This document shows positions 16,517 through 24,011 of a stretch of DNA of 43,650 nucleotides, piece after piece. How positions within the stretch are numbered: position 1 is the first letter of the stretch; each line of letters opens with the position of its first letter. This stretch comes from Candidatus Thermokryptus mobilis (lineage in GTDB: Bacteria; Bacteroidota; Ignavibacteria; Kryptoniales; Kryptoniaceae). Location of the stretch: positions 1-43,650 of the forward strand of contig NZ_FAOO01000016.1 in the NCBI RefSeq assembly GCF_900070205.1, read 5' to 3'. The notes below the pieces were generated by a model. It was not told where the DNA came from, did no database searches, and worked only from the letters and a program-made list of their open reading frames with translations. A program made the translations under genes and the position numbers.

Positions 16517-17632
16517 ATGAACGAGCAAATCATTTTACCTGAACCTGATCCGATCCCATTGCCAGCACCATACTGGCTTTTGAAATTCTTGCTTGTCTTA
16601 ACATTTATATTACACATAATCGCTATGAACTTCGCCCTTGGTGGTGGATTTATAGCCGGAATCACAGACCTCATCGGTAGAAAAAAGAGCAACCAATTTT
16701 ATACAAATCTTTCAGCTTCGCTCTCAAAGATGTTACCAATTGCAACTGCGTTTACGATAACCCTTGGAATAGCACCGCTACTGTTCGTGCAGGTTTTGTA
16801 TGGTCAATACTTCTACACCTCCTCAATCATTATGGCTTGGCCTTGGCTTTCTGTCATATTGCTTTTGATAATTGGATACTACGGATATTACATCTACCAG
16901 TTTAACTTTGAAAAATTGTCAGGTATAAGAGCTTGGATCGTTCTCGGAAGCGCTGTTCTTTTCGCCGTGATCGGTCTAATCTATACGAACAATCTCGTCT
17001 TGATGCTCACCCCTGAAAAGTGGGCTCAAAAGTATTTCACTAATCCACACGGGACAAACTTAAACTTTGATGACCCAACTGTCATTCCGAGATATTTGCA
17101 CTTCTTCGTTGCTTCAATCTCCGTTGCTGGTCTGCTTGTGTTAATCTATGGACTCGGCAAGATAAACAAAGATGAGAAATATGGTAGATGGGCTATAAAA
17201 TATGGTGGTTTGTGGTTCGTCATCGGAACCATCGTTCAATACGCGGTTGGGATATGGTTCTTGTTAAGTTTGAAAAAAGAATTTTTGCTTCTTTTCATGG
17301 GTGAAAATTCGCTCGCAACAATCATCTTCGGAGTATCCGTCTTGCTATCGCTTTTAAGCTTGATTTTAATACTTCTCTCCTTCAACGCACTAAATCCAAA
17401 ACCTCTCGCTATCGGTGGAATCGTCTCGCTCTTCCTTACTATTGCTGGGATGTCAATCATGCGGGATATTTTAAGAAATGCTTACCTTCAAAACTACTTC
17501 AAACCTGAACAATTTGATGTTCAAATACAAATTTCAGTTTTACTTGTCTTTGCTGTGGTGTTCGTGGCTGGATTGATCACCGTTGGATATATGCTAAGCA
17601 AGGTGTTAAAGTTAAAGCCAACAACCGCATAA
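16517..17632 (+). CDS. Second CydA-like membrane subunit
   Basis: This 371-aa polytopic protein has about nine membrane segments. Its first helix FILHIIAMNFALGGGFIAG repeats the pattern of the partner protein, with His33 at the CydA His19 position. PRYLHFFVASISVAGLLV places His195 at the CydA His186 position, which the partner lacks. The acidic pair of CydA helix 3 is absent (MAWPWLSVILLLIIGYYG). It does not look like a standard CydB. The two genes therefore appear to be divergent CydA relatives that work together, with heme-ligand residues shared out between them. AAGG lies about 10 bases before ATG. The gene ends 8 bases before the hairpin at 17641-17662. The function as an oxidase subunit is inferred. 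Confidence 0.62.
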   Translation: MNEQIILPEPDPIPLPAPYWLLKFLLVLTFILHIIAMNFALGGGFIAGITDLIGRKKSNQFYTNLSASLSKMLPIATAFTITLGIAPLLFVQVLYGQYFYTSSIIMAWPWLSVILLLIIGYYGYYIYQFNFEKLSGIRAWIVLGSAVLFAVIGLIYTNNLVLMLTPEKWAQKYFTNPHGTNLNFDDPTVIPRYLHFFVASISVAGLLVLIYGLGKINKDEKYGRWAIKYGGLWFVIGTIVQYAVGIWFLLSLKKEFLLLFMGENSLATIIFGVSVLLSLLSLILILLSFNALNPKPLAIGGIVSLFLTIAGMSIMRDILRNAYLQNYFKPEQFDVQIQISVLLVFAVVFVAGLITVGYMLSKVLKLKPTTA

Positions 17633-17640
17633 AATTTTAT

Positions 17641-17662
17641 GGGGCGGTCATTTGACCGCCCC
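17641..17662. terminator. Bidirectional terminator hairpin
   Basis: Perfect 10-base arms GGGGCGGTCA and TGACCGCCCC are separated by TT. The hairpin sits between the converging plus-strand oxidase unit and the minus-strand operon ending at 17672. A T-rich run follows on the plus side and ATAAAATTTTAT on the minus side, so it can stop both. Confidence 0.85.
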
Positions 17663-17671
17663 TTCTTCATT

Positions 17672-18862
17672 TCAAAAGAAAAGCTTTGCAACCTCTATCA
17701 AAAGTGATGGCTGTGCTTTGACAGCTGTCATGAAAAGCGTCTTTAAAGTCAACTTTTCATATGGAACCTTGGCAAGCTCATCAGCTATCTCGTTAAGCTT
17801 CTCATCGGAAAACCTATAAATAAACTGCTTGATCTTGTAATATCTCTCGTGCCTTTGACCAAGCACCTTGCGCCATTCATCCTGATACTTGAAAATCAAA
17901 TTAAGATTTTTTTCCCTTATCGCTTGTCCTGCTATTTGTCCGGCTAACTTACCACCTATCATCCCGCTTATGATTCCACCTCCTGATACAGGATTTACTT
18001 GATGAGCAGCGTCACCAACAAGCATAAGTCCAGCCGTGACGATTTTTTCAGCTGTCTTAGCACATGGAACGCCCCCAGCTATTACGGTCAAAATTGAAGC
18101 TTTGGGAAAATGCTTTTCAACGAACTCTTCAAGATAACTCAAAGCATGCCTTTGCCTTCCGTAAATTCCCGCAATGCCAATGCCGACATTTGCTGTATTT
18201 TTTCCTTTCGGGAAAACCCAAAGATAACCACCTGGTGCGATTTCATTGCCAAAGTAAAAATAACATGTGTCCGGTTCAACCTCAATGTTTGTCAATGTCA
18301 TCTGCGCAGCTGACTCCATATCTTGAAGTTTACAAGTCGTATCAAGCCCAGCCCATCTTCCAACTCTTGATTCAACCCCATCGGCACCGATGACTATCTT
18401 TGCCCTTATCTCAACCTGCTCTGAATTATTCAATAAAACTTTCACCCCTTCAACCTTTCCATCATTTAAAATCAAACCGTTTACATATGCTTTCGTCACA
18501 ACCTCAGCGCCACATTCAACCGCAATTTTAGCTAACTCATAATCAAAAATTCTTCTCTCAAGTATATAGCCGTGTCCCTCAATGTTAGGCTTTACAACAT
18601 TCCCATTTGGTGCAACAAGTTTAAAATATCTAACAGTGCTCGCAATCCACCTCGGATCGGGCTGTATAAATTGAACCAGACCTTCGTGGCTCACAGCTTC
18701 ACCACACCTTACAGGATAACCGACATCTCGGTCTTTCTCAAGGACAAGAACTTTCGCTCCCATCAATGCTGAAAATCTCGCTGCTGTTGTCCCCGATGGC
18801 CCAGCGCCAACTACAATTATATCATAATAATCATCGCTTGGGAAATTTTTACCAAATGTCAT
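17672..18862 (-). CDS. Geranylgeranyl-reductase-family FAD oxidoreductase
   Basis: The 396-aa flavoprotein has the Rossmann dinucleotide motif VVGAGPSG (18-25), then VLVLEKDRDVGYPVRCGE. The FAD-side motif IGADGVESRVGRWAG and the late family signature GLMLVGDAAHQVNPVSGGG are present. These features define the geranylgeranyl/digeranylgeranyl reductase family, which saturates isoprenoid chains; in bacteria the substrate could be a quinone tail or carotenoid, which I cannot decide. The 64-aa two-cluster ferredoxin gene lies 8 bases upstream and is the likely electron donor. An AAGGAG lies 11 bases before ATG. FixC-like quinone oxidoreductases share the fold and are the main alternative. Confidence 0.85.
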   Translation of the reverse strand: MTFGKNFPSDDYYDIIVVGAGPSGTTAARFSALMGAKVLVLEKDRDVGYPVRCGEAVSHEGLVQFIQPDPRWIASTVRYFKLVAPNGNVVKPNIEGHGYILERRIFDYELAKIAVECGAEVVTKAYVNGLILNDGKVEGVKVLLNNSEQVEIRAKIVIGADGVESRVGRWAGLDTTCKLQDMESAAQMTLTNIEVEPDTCYFYFGNEIAPGGYLWVFPKGKNTANVGIGIAGIYGRQRHALSYLEEFVEKHFPKASILTVIAGGVPCAKTAEKIVTAGLMLVGDAAHQVNPVSGGGIISGMIGGKLAGQIAGQAIREKNLNLIFKYQDEWRKVLGQRHERYYKIKQFIYRFSDEKLNEIADELAKVPYEKLTLKTLFMTAVKAQPSLLIEVAKLFF

Positions 18863-18870
18863 CTATCTTT

Positions 18871-19065
18871 TTACTCCTTCACTTTCTTTTGTGGCAGTTG
18901 AAGTTCAAGGACTTCAAAAGGACAAGCCCAAACGCACTTACCACAATTTGTGCACAACTCGTGAATTATTTCTATCCTCGCCTCATATAATTCAATGCAA
19001 TTTTCAGGACAAACGCCAACGCAACAACCGCAAAAGTCACATTTATTTTCTTTTATTATCACCAT
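18871..19065 (-). CDS. Two-[4Fe-4S] ferredoxin, partner of the flavoprotein
   Basis: The 64-aa protein has two complete CxxCxxCxxxCP motifs: Cys9, 12, 15 and 19, and Cys38, 41, 44 and 48. This is a soluble low-potential bacterial-type ferredoxin. I place the start at ATG 19065, with AGGTG 5 nt upstream, and not at the GTG two codons earlier, which overlaps that site. The start is 2 bases past the dnaG stop, so translation is probably coupled to dnaG. The immediate downstream flavoprotein suggests it supplies electrons for double-bond reduction, comparable to ferredoxin-dependent geranylgeranyl reductases; that link is inferred from position. Confidence 0.92.
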   Translation of the reverse strand: MVIIKENKCDFCGCCVGVCPENCIELYEARIEIIHELCTNCGKCVWACPFEVLELQLPQKKVKE

Positions 19066-19067
19066 CT

Positions 19068-20951
19068 TCACACCTGATTTAATGATTTCAGATATTTCCT
19101 AATGATTTCCGAAAACCCTTTGTTTACAAATACATTCTTACGCCGATTAATTTCACTTTTCTTCGCTAAAAGTTCAGAAAGCTTCTCATCATCGCCTTTC
19201 GCCTCCGCCTCCTTTATACCTTGAGATAGCTCCTCCTCAATCCTTGAAATCTTCTTCATGTAAAATCTCGTCAAAACATCATCAACCGCCTTCCATATCT
19301 CCTCATATTCACCCTCCCGTCCAAATCTCTTCGCCCAGAACTTGCTAACCTCATATTTCCCCAAAACTATGCTCGTCACAAAACTTCTGAAATCATCATC
19401 GCTCACACTTTGTAAGAACTCGTGAATGTTCAATTTTTTCCCCTCGCTAAAAGATTGATAAACTGCTTGATAGATCAACTTAACAAATTCACTTTCAATA
19501 TCAGCTTGTTTAATGTAATTAAAGACAAATTTTAAAACCGAATCATCCGCTTCAAACAAAATTTTCACAAGGTCTCTTTCCTCAGCAGGGATTGACTTAA
19601 ATTTTGAAGTTTGACTTGAAGCCCAATCAATCTGATTGTCTTCTTTTCTCTTGGATTTCAATATCACATTTTCAAGTTCAAGCGAAAGGACTTTTTCAGG
19701 TAATTTATACTTTGATGAAACTTCTTTTATGAAAACACTACGCTTCAATTGATCTGGGATTTTTGATATTGACTCAACAAGGGAGCGTATCGCCTTTGCC
19801 TTCACATTCGGATCGTCAAACTTACCGAGCTGTTGATATGTCTGCGCTTTAAACTCAATGAAATTAACAGCGTTCTCAATCAAGGAGTAAAATTTATCCA
19901 CTGAATTTTTCCTTATGAAAGAATCAGGGTCTTCCCCCTCGGGCAACTTGACAATATAAACATCAAGTCCTTGTGCGAGTATAATATCAACCCCCCTTAA
20001 CATCGCCTTTGCCCCTGCAGAGTCAGCATCATAGATGAAATAAATCGTGTTCGTATAATTTGAGAGCAACCTTATCTGTTCATCTGTTAGAGCTGTCCCA
20101 CTTGATGCGACGACATTTTCAATCCCAGCTTGAAAAAGGGAGATGCAGTCCATATAACCTTCAACTAAAATAGCATAACCTCTCCTTCTTATCTCATCTC
20201 TTGCTTGATATAGCCCGTATAAAACTTTACTCTTTGAATAAACTTTCGTCTCTGGCGAGTTTATATACTTTGGTACATCTTCATCATCTTTTAATCTTCT
20301 ACCACCAAATGCGACCACTCTGCCTGAAATTGAAAAAATCGGGAAAATCACCCTGTCCCTAAATCTATCATAATAAGCCCCGTCCTCTCTTTTAACGATT
20401 AGACCTGCTTTTTCAAGTGAATCAAGTGGGAAATTCTGCTTTATCGCGTATTGCACAAGCGCATCCCACCGGTCGGGAGCATAGCCAAGCCCGAAAACCT
20501 TTATTGAAGCATCGTTTATACCGCGCCTGTAAAGATACTCAAGCGCTCTTCTCCCTTCAGCACTTTTAGTTAAATTCCTGTAAAAGAAAGAAGCCCCAAA
20601 ACGATTTGCCTCATAAAGCTCTTCGTATTCCGTCTCAATCCATCGCTGTGTGTCCCCTGGTTTGGGAAGTTCAATCCCCGCATATTCAGCTACCTTCCTA
20701 ACCGCTTCAATGAAAGACACCTTCTCATATTGCATAACGAAATTAAAAAGATTTCCACTGGCACCGCAACCAAAACAATGATAAAGTTGCTTATCAGGAC
20801 TAACTGTGAAAGAAGGTGTCTTTTCGGTATGAAAAGGACACAAACCGACATAATTTTTCCCAACCCTTTTCAACGGGACAAATTGATTAATGTAATCAAT
20901 GATGTCAACTGAATTCCTTATCTCTTCTATTTTATCCTCTGGAAGACGCAT
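19068..20951 (-). CDS. dnaG: DNA primase DnaG
   Basis: DnaG makes RNA primers at the replication fork. Starting at ATG 20951 (MRLPEDKIEEIRNSVDI, as in relatives) it is 627 aa; a GTG 9 bases earlier is the alternative. The zinc-binding domain has Cys38, His41, Cys59 and Cys62 (CPFH...CFGC). The RNA-polymerase domain contains the TOPRIM elements ILVEGYMDCISLFQAG and YFIYDADSAGAKA. A helicase-interaction C-terminal domain follows and ends with a charged helical stretch. It sits in an operon between an outer-membrane protein gene (17-base gap) and ferredoxin, without rpoD or rpsU beside it as in many bacteria. Confidence 0.98.
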   Translation of the reverse strand: MRLPEDKIEEIRNSVDIIDYINQFVPLKRVGKNYVGLCPFHTEKTPSFTVSPDKQLYHCFGCGASGNLFNFVMQYEKVSFIEAVRKVAEYAGIELPKPGDTQRWIETEYEELYEANRFGASFFYRNLTKSAEGRRALEYLYRRGINDASIKVFGLGYAPDRWDALVQYAIKQNFPLDSLEKAGLIVKREDGAYYDRFRDRVIFPIFSISGRVVAFGGRRLKDDEDVPKYINSPETKVYSKSKVLYGLYQARDEIRRRGYAILVEGYMDCISLFQAGIENVVASSGTALTDEQIRLLSNYTNTIYFIYDADSAGAKAMLRGVDIILAQGLDVYIVKLPEGEDPDSFIRKNSVDKFYSLIENAVNFIEFKAQTYQQLGKFDDPNVKAKAIRSLVESISKIPDQLKRSVFIKEVSSKYKLPEKVLSLELENVILKSKRKEDNQIDWASSQTSKFKSIPAEERDLVKILFEADDSVLKFVFNYIKQADIESEFVKLIYQAVYQSFSEGKKLNIHEFLQSVSDDDFRSFVTSIVLGKYEVSKFWAKRFGREGEYEEIWKAVDDVLTRFYMKKISRIEEELSQGIKEAEAKGDDEKLSELLAKKSEINRRKNVFVNKGFSEIIRKYLKSLNQV

Positions 20952-20968
20952 CCATGCCACAAAATTTT

Positions 20969-21763
20969 TTAAAAATCAAAAGATAAACCAAAACCGCCAA
21001 ATTCTCTTTTTAAATTAAAGTATTGCCCATAAATATCAAAACCATTGTAATAAACAAGGTAAAGAAATATTCCTCTTGAATTCCACCGACCAAATTTAAC
21101 ACCGCTTGTCAAATTTAAGCCCCGTGAACTAAAAAATTTAAAATCTGAAGAAAAGATGAAAAAAAGCGGTGATTCAAAAGCTAACGAATGTGAGGAAATC
21201 TCTTTGAAAAACTCAAACCCGAACTGAATGCAAAATTCATCTATATTCGCTGGTTTGTGCCTGAATATAAAGCTTAAACCACTATAAAATCTGATGTTTT
21301 GTCTCTCAAAGGCAAAAATTAAATCAAAAAACTCCATTGTAAACGGAAATGGCGTTGCGCTTATTTCATCATATTCATCAACAAGATGTGAGCTTCTGTG
21401 AAGGACTCTAAGCCGTGTAGAAAAATTATCGCTTTTAAAGCTCACATTCCCACCGAAGAAGCCATCAATCGCTTCAACTCGCAAGATCAAAAACCCGTGA
21501 TTATTCACGAGTGTATACGCAAAGAAATCAACACCGATTGTGCAGCTATAAGAACCAAGGCGAAATTGAAAAACATCAAGCGAATTTCCAATATCAACCT
21601 TCAAGCTGTTTCTGTCAAAGTATTTCATCAACCCAATTCTCGGCTCATAAAAGCTTGCGGTCAATGTCTTAAAGTTTAAGCCATTTGAATCAACAATTTT
21701 AACCTGCGCATTTAAAACCGTTGCGAGAAGAGCAAAAATCTCAAACACTTTTCGCGCCTTCAA
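20969..21763 (-). CDS. Outer-membrane beta-barrel protein, DUF1207-like
   Basis: This protein of up to 264 residues has a short signal peptide (FALLATVLNAQ) and then alternating hydrophobic strands, ending in LSFDF with the C-terminal Phe of outer-membrane barrels. Motifs such as SFYEPRIG, AIDGFFGGNVSF and RLRVLHRSSHLVDEYDE resemble the DUF1207 family of Bacteroidota barrels; I rate that as likely, not certain. The frame opens at TTG 21763, overlapping the upstream gene by 23 bases; a GTG at 21748 with GAAGG 8 nt before it is an equally good start. Its function is unknown. It is co-transcribed with the repair methyltransferase and dnaG. Confidence 0.6.
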   Translation of the reverse strand: MKARKVFEIFALLATVLNAQVKIVDSNGLNFKTLTASFYEPRIGLMKYFDRNSLKVDIGNSLDVFQFRLGSYSCTIGVDFFAYTLVNNHGFLILRVEAIDGFFGGNVSFKSDNFSTRLRVLHRSSHLVDEYDEISATPFPFTMEFFDLIFAFERQNIRFYSGLSFIFRHKPANIDEFCIQFGFEFFKEISSHSLAFESPLFFIFSSDFKFFSSRGLNLTSGVKFGRWNSRGIFLYLVYYNGFDIYGQYFNLKREFGGFGLSFDF

Positions 21764-22244
21764 GACCGAGCAAAAATTCCTTTATTTTGATCCCACCACT
21801 ATAACCACCAAGTGAACCATCAGAGGCGATCACCCTATGACAGGGCACAATTATAGGTAATGGATTTGCACCAAGTGCGTTCCCAACCGCACGATATGCT
21901 TTTGGATTGTGAATTCTTTTCGCAAGCTCTGAATAAGTTATCGTCTCCCCGTATGGGATTTTCATCGTCTCACCCCAAACGAACTTTTGAAAATCCGTTC
22001 CGATCAAATCAATTGGAACATCAAACTTTTTCAACCTCCTCGCAAGATAAAGCCGTATCTGCTCTATCGCCTCTTTATTTTCTTTTTTACTTTCAACCAC
22101 CTCAAACTCCGAAAAGTGCTTCTTTATCCATGATTTAAATTCCACTGAAGAATTAAGCGTGAGCGAGATTTTGCAAACTCCCTTTTCAGACGAAGCAATG
22201 TAAATTATGCCGATGTTTGTCTCAAACGAGGTGCAATATAGCAT
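21741..22244 (-). CDS. ogt: Methylated-DNA-protein cysteine methyltransferase
   Basis: The 167-aa suicide repair protein removes alkyl groups from O6-alkylguanine in DNA by transfer to its own Cys. The active-site motif is VPCHRVI with Cys135. Upstream, IPYGETITYSELA (96-108) and KAYRAVGNALGANPLPI form the DNA-binding helix-turn-helix with the Arg finger (Arg118). The family pattern continues with GGYSGGIKIKEFLLGLEG. Length fits Ogt/MGMT without an Ada regulatory domain. It starts 6 bases after the LysE-type gene ends, inside the same operon. Confidence 0.95.
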   Translation of the reverse strand: MLYCTSFETNIGIIYIASSEKGVCKISLTLNSSVEFKSWIKKHFSEFEVVESKKENKEAIEQIRLYLARRLKKFDVPIDLIGTDFQKFVWGETMKIPYGETITYSELAKRIHNPKAYRAVGNALGANPLPIIVPCHRVIASDGSLGGYSGGIKIKEFLLGLEGAKSV

Positions 22245-22250
22245 AAAATT

Positions 22251-22907
22251 TTAAATTAATTTTCTCAAAACTTCATAGGCAAGATATGAGGCGAAAAACA
22301 AAATGATCACCCCTGAGATTCGGTGAAAGATAGCGATGGTTCTGACTCTGAACTCAACGAAGTTGTGAATAAACTTAAGTAGAAGATAAAACCAAAGGAC
22401 AACACCGAGCCCAACACCAAGAGCAAAGAACAAATTATCAAACGAGTTTGAAATTAAACTCGTTGACTTGACAATTCCAGCAACAGTTATCCAAAATATG
22501 AGGAAGGTCGGATTTAAAGCATACAAAACCATCCCAACAAGGAACGAGCCCTGAATATGATACTTCTTTATAAAGTTAGCCTTCCCATTCCCGTTGTTAA
22601 GCATTGTCTCTCCATTGTGAATTTTCCTAGGATGGACGATCAAATTTCTGAACCCAAAATAAACAAGTATCGCAAAGGCGACAATTTGGACAAGCAAATT
22701 ACCAAGGGAATGTTCAACAATGGCACCCATACCGAACATAGCAAGAAGGCAATAGATAAACTCCATCGTCGCTGAACCAACACCTGTCCAAAAAGCTGGC
22801 TTAAAACCGTCTCTCATCCCTTTCGTTAAAACGGTCAAATTTATCGGTCCAATAGGAATTGAAATAAGCAAACCAAGAAATGTCCCTGCCAAAAGAGATA
22901 TCATCAC
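22251..22907 (-). CDS. LysE/RhtB-family amino-acid exporter
   Basis: The 218-aa inner-membrane protein has about six helices. The N-terminus SIPIGPINLTVLTKGMRDGF carries the family hallmark (P-GP near the first helix, then a Gly-rich loop). Helices continue through GVGSATMEFIYCLLAMFG, IVAFAILVYFGFRNLI, a hydrophilic loop (about 90-112), VLYALNPTFLIFWI and the last two segments. LysE-type carriers export amino acids or related solutes; the substrate here is unknown. It lies 21 bases after the PQQ-type propeller gene and 6 before the methyltransferase. Confidence 0.85.
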   Translation of the reverse strand: MMISLLAGTFLGLLISIPIGPINLTVLTKGMRDGFKPAFWTGVGSATMEFIYCLLAMFGMGAIVEHSLGNLLVQIVAFAILVYFGFRNLIVHPRKIHNGETMLNNGNGKANFIKKYHIQGSFLVGMVLYALNPTFLIFWITVAGIVKSTSLISNSFDNLFFALGVGLGVVLWFYLLLKFIHNFVEFRVRTIAIFHRISGVIILFFASYLAYEVLRKLI

Positions 22908-22928
22908 AGGAAAAAATTAATTTTTAAA

Positions 22929-24008
22929 TCATTCAATCGCATACAGAAAATTATCCTTTGAGCCTATAAGTAAAATACCGTCAACAATTATCGGCGAAGA
23001 AAAGATACGATGCCACATATCAAACGCAACATCCATCTTCCCTGTTCTTCTATTTAGCCTATAGATTCCAGAATAAGTCGCGGTATTAACCCCAACATAA
23101 ATAAAATCACCAGCGACAATCGGTGGACTCCATATTGAAACCTCATTAAGAGCGAACTTCCAGATGAGTTTTCCATTTAGAGAAACGATGTAAAAAGCAC
23201 CGTCAGCGGAACTGAAATAAACCGCTTTGTCATCAACCGCTGGTGTTTGGGTTATTTGACCACGCGTTTGAAATGTCCATTTGATAACTCCCGTTTGAGC
23301 GTCAACTGCGTAAAGTTTGCCATCGTGCGAGCCAAATAGAACCATCCCGCGCGAAATAACAGGCGAACTTGTTATCATCCCATTAGTTGAAATGACCCAA
23401 ATTACTTTGCCTGTCTTTGAATCAATGGAATAAAAACTTTTATCAAGCGATCCAAAATAAATTTTCCCATTAAAATAAGCAGGTGAAGAATATATCGCTT
23501 TCCCTGCCTTAAATTTCCAAATCAAGGTCCCACTCTTTGCATCAAGCGCATAAAGAACTCCCTCACCAGAACCAAAATAAACAATGCCATCCACTAATAT
23601 TGGAGAGCTCATAAGCCAACCCTCAACTTTGAACTTCCAGATAACTTTCCCAGTTTTGGCGTCAAGTGAATAAAAATAATGATCATTTGAACCGAAATAA
23701 ATTTTACCGTCAAAATACGCTGGTGATGTTTCAATCGTGTTGTTCGTTTTAAATTTCCATTTGAGTTTTCCGGTCTTGAAATCAAGAGCGTAGAAAAAGC
23801 CATCGTTTGAACCAAAATAAACGGTGTTATTCACCACAGCTGGTGAGGAATATATCGTTCCACCAGTTTCAAAGCGCCATTTTATTTTTTCAAGTTTCGG
23901 CAATTTCTCGCCCGTATAGTTTCCTGTATGAGCAACATTGTAACGGAAAACGGACGATTCAACATAAAACAAAAGGATTAAAACTAAAACAGAAAACTTC
24001 ATTTTCAT
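22929..24008 (-). CDS. Secreted PQQ-type beta-propeller repeat protein
   Basis: The 359-aa exported protein has a signal peptide (FSVLVLILLFYVESS) and seven to eight near-identical blades. Each has the form SSPAxxNGxxYFGSxDGxxYALDxKTGKxxWKFK, for example at about 55-90, 95-130, 135-170 and 175-210. The repeats are also visible in the DNA as recurring sequence blocks. The WD-like Trp and TG turns fit PQQ-like repeats as in BamB or quinoprotein propellers, but the catalytic and PQQ-binding residues of dehydrogenases are not evident. I infer a periplasmic scaffold or binding protein. It begins 3 bases after the symporter gene ends. Confidence 0.85.
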   Translation of the reverse strand: MKMKFSVLVLILLFYVESSVFRYNVAHTGNYTGEKLPKLEKIKWRFETGGTIYSSPAVVNNTVYFGSNDGFFYALDFKTGKLKWKFKTNNTIETSPAYFDGKIYFGSNDHYFYSLDAKTGKVIWKFKVEGWLMSSPILVDGIVYFGSGEGVLYALDAKSGTLIWKFKAGKAIYSSPAYFNGKIYFGSLDKSFYSIDSKTGKVIWVISTNGMITSSPVISRGMVLFGSHDGKLYAVDAQTGVIKWTFQTRGQITQTPAVDDKAVYFSSADGAFYIVSLNGKLIWKFALNEVSIWSPPIVAGDFIYVGVNTATYSGIYRLNRRTGKMDVAFDMWHRIFSSPIIVDGILLIGSKDNFLYAIE

Positions 24009-24011
24009 CGC

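Noticed and set aside
22929-24008. Repeated DNA blocks as a possible CRISPR or tandem-repeat element
   Set aside because: The repeats are in frame and encode propeller blades; spacing and divergence follow the protein repeat.
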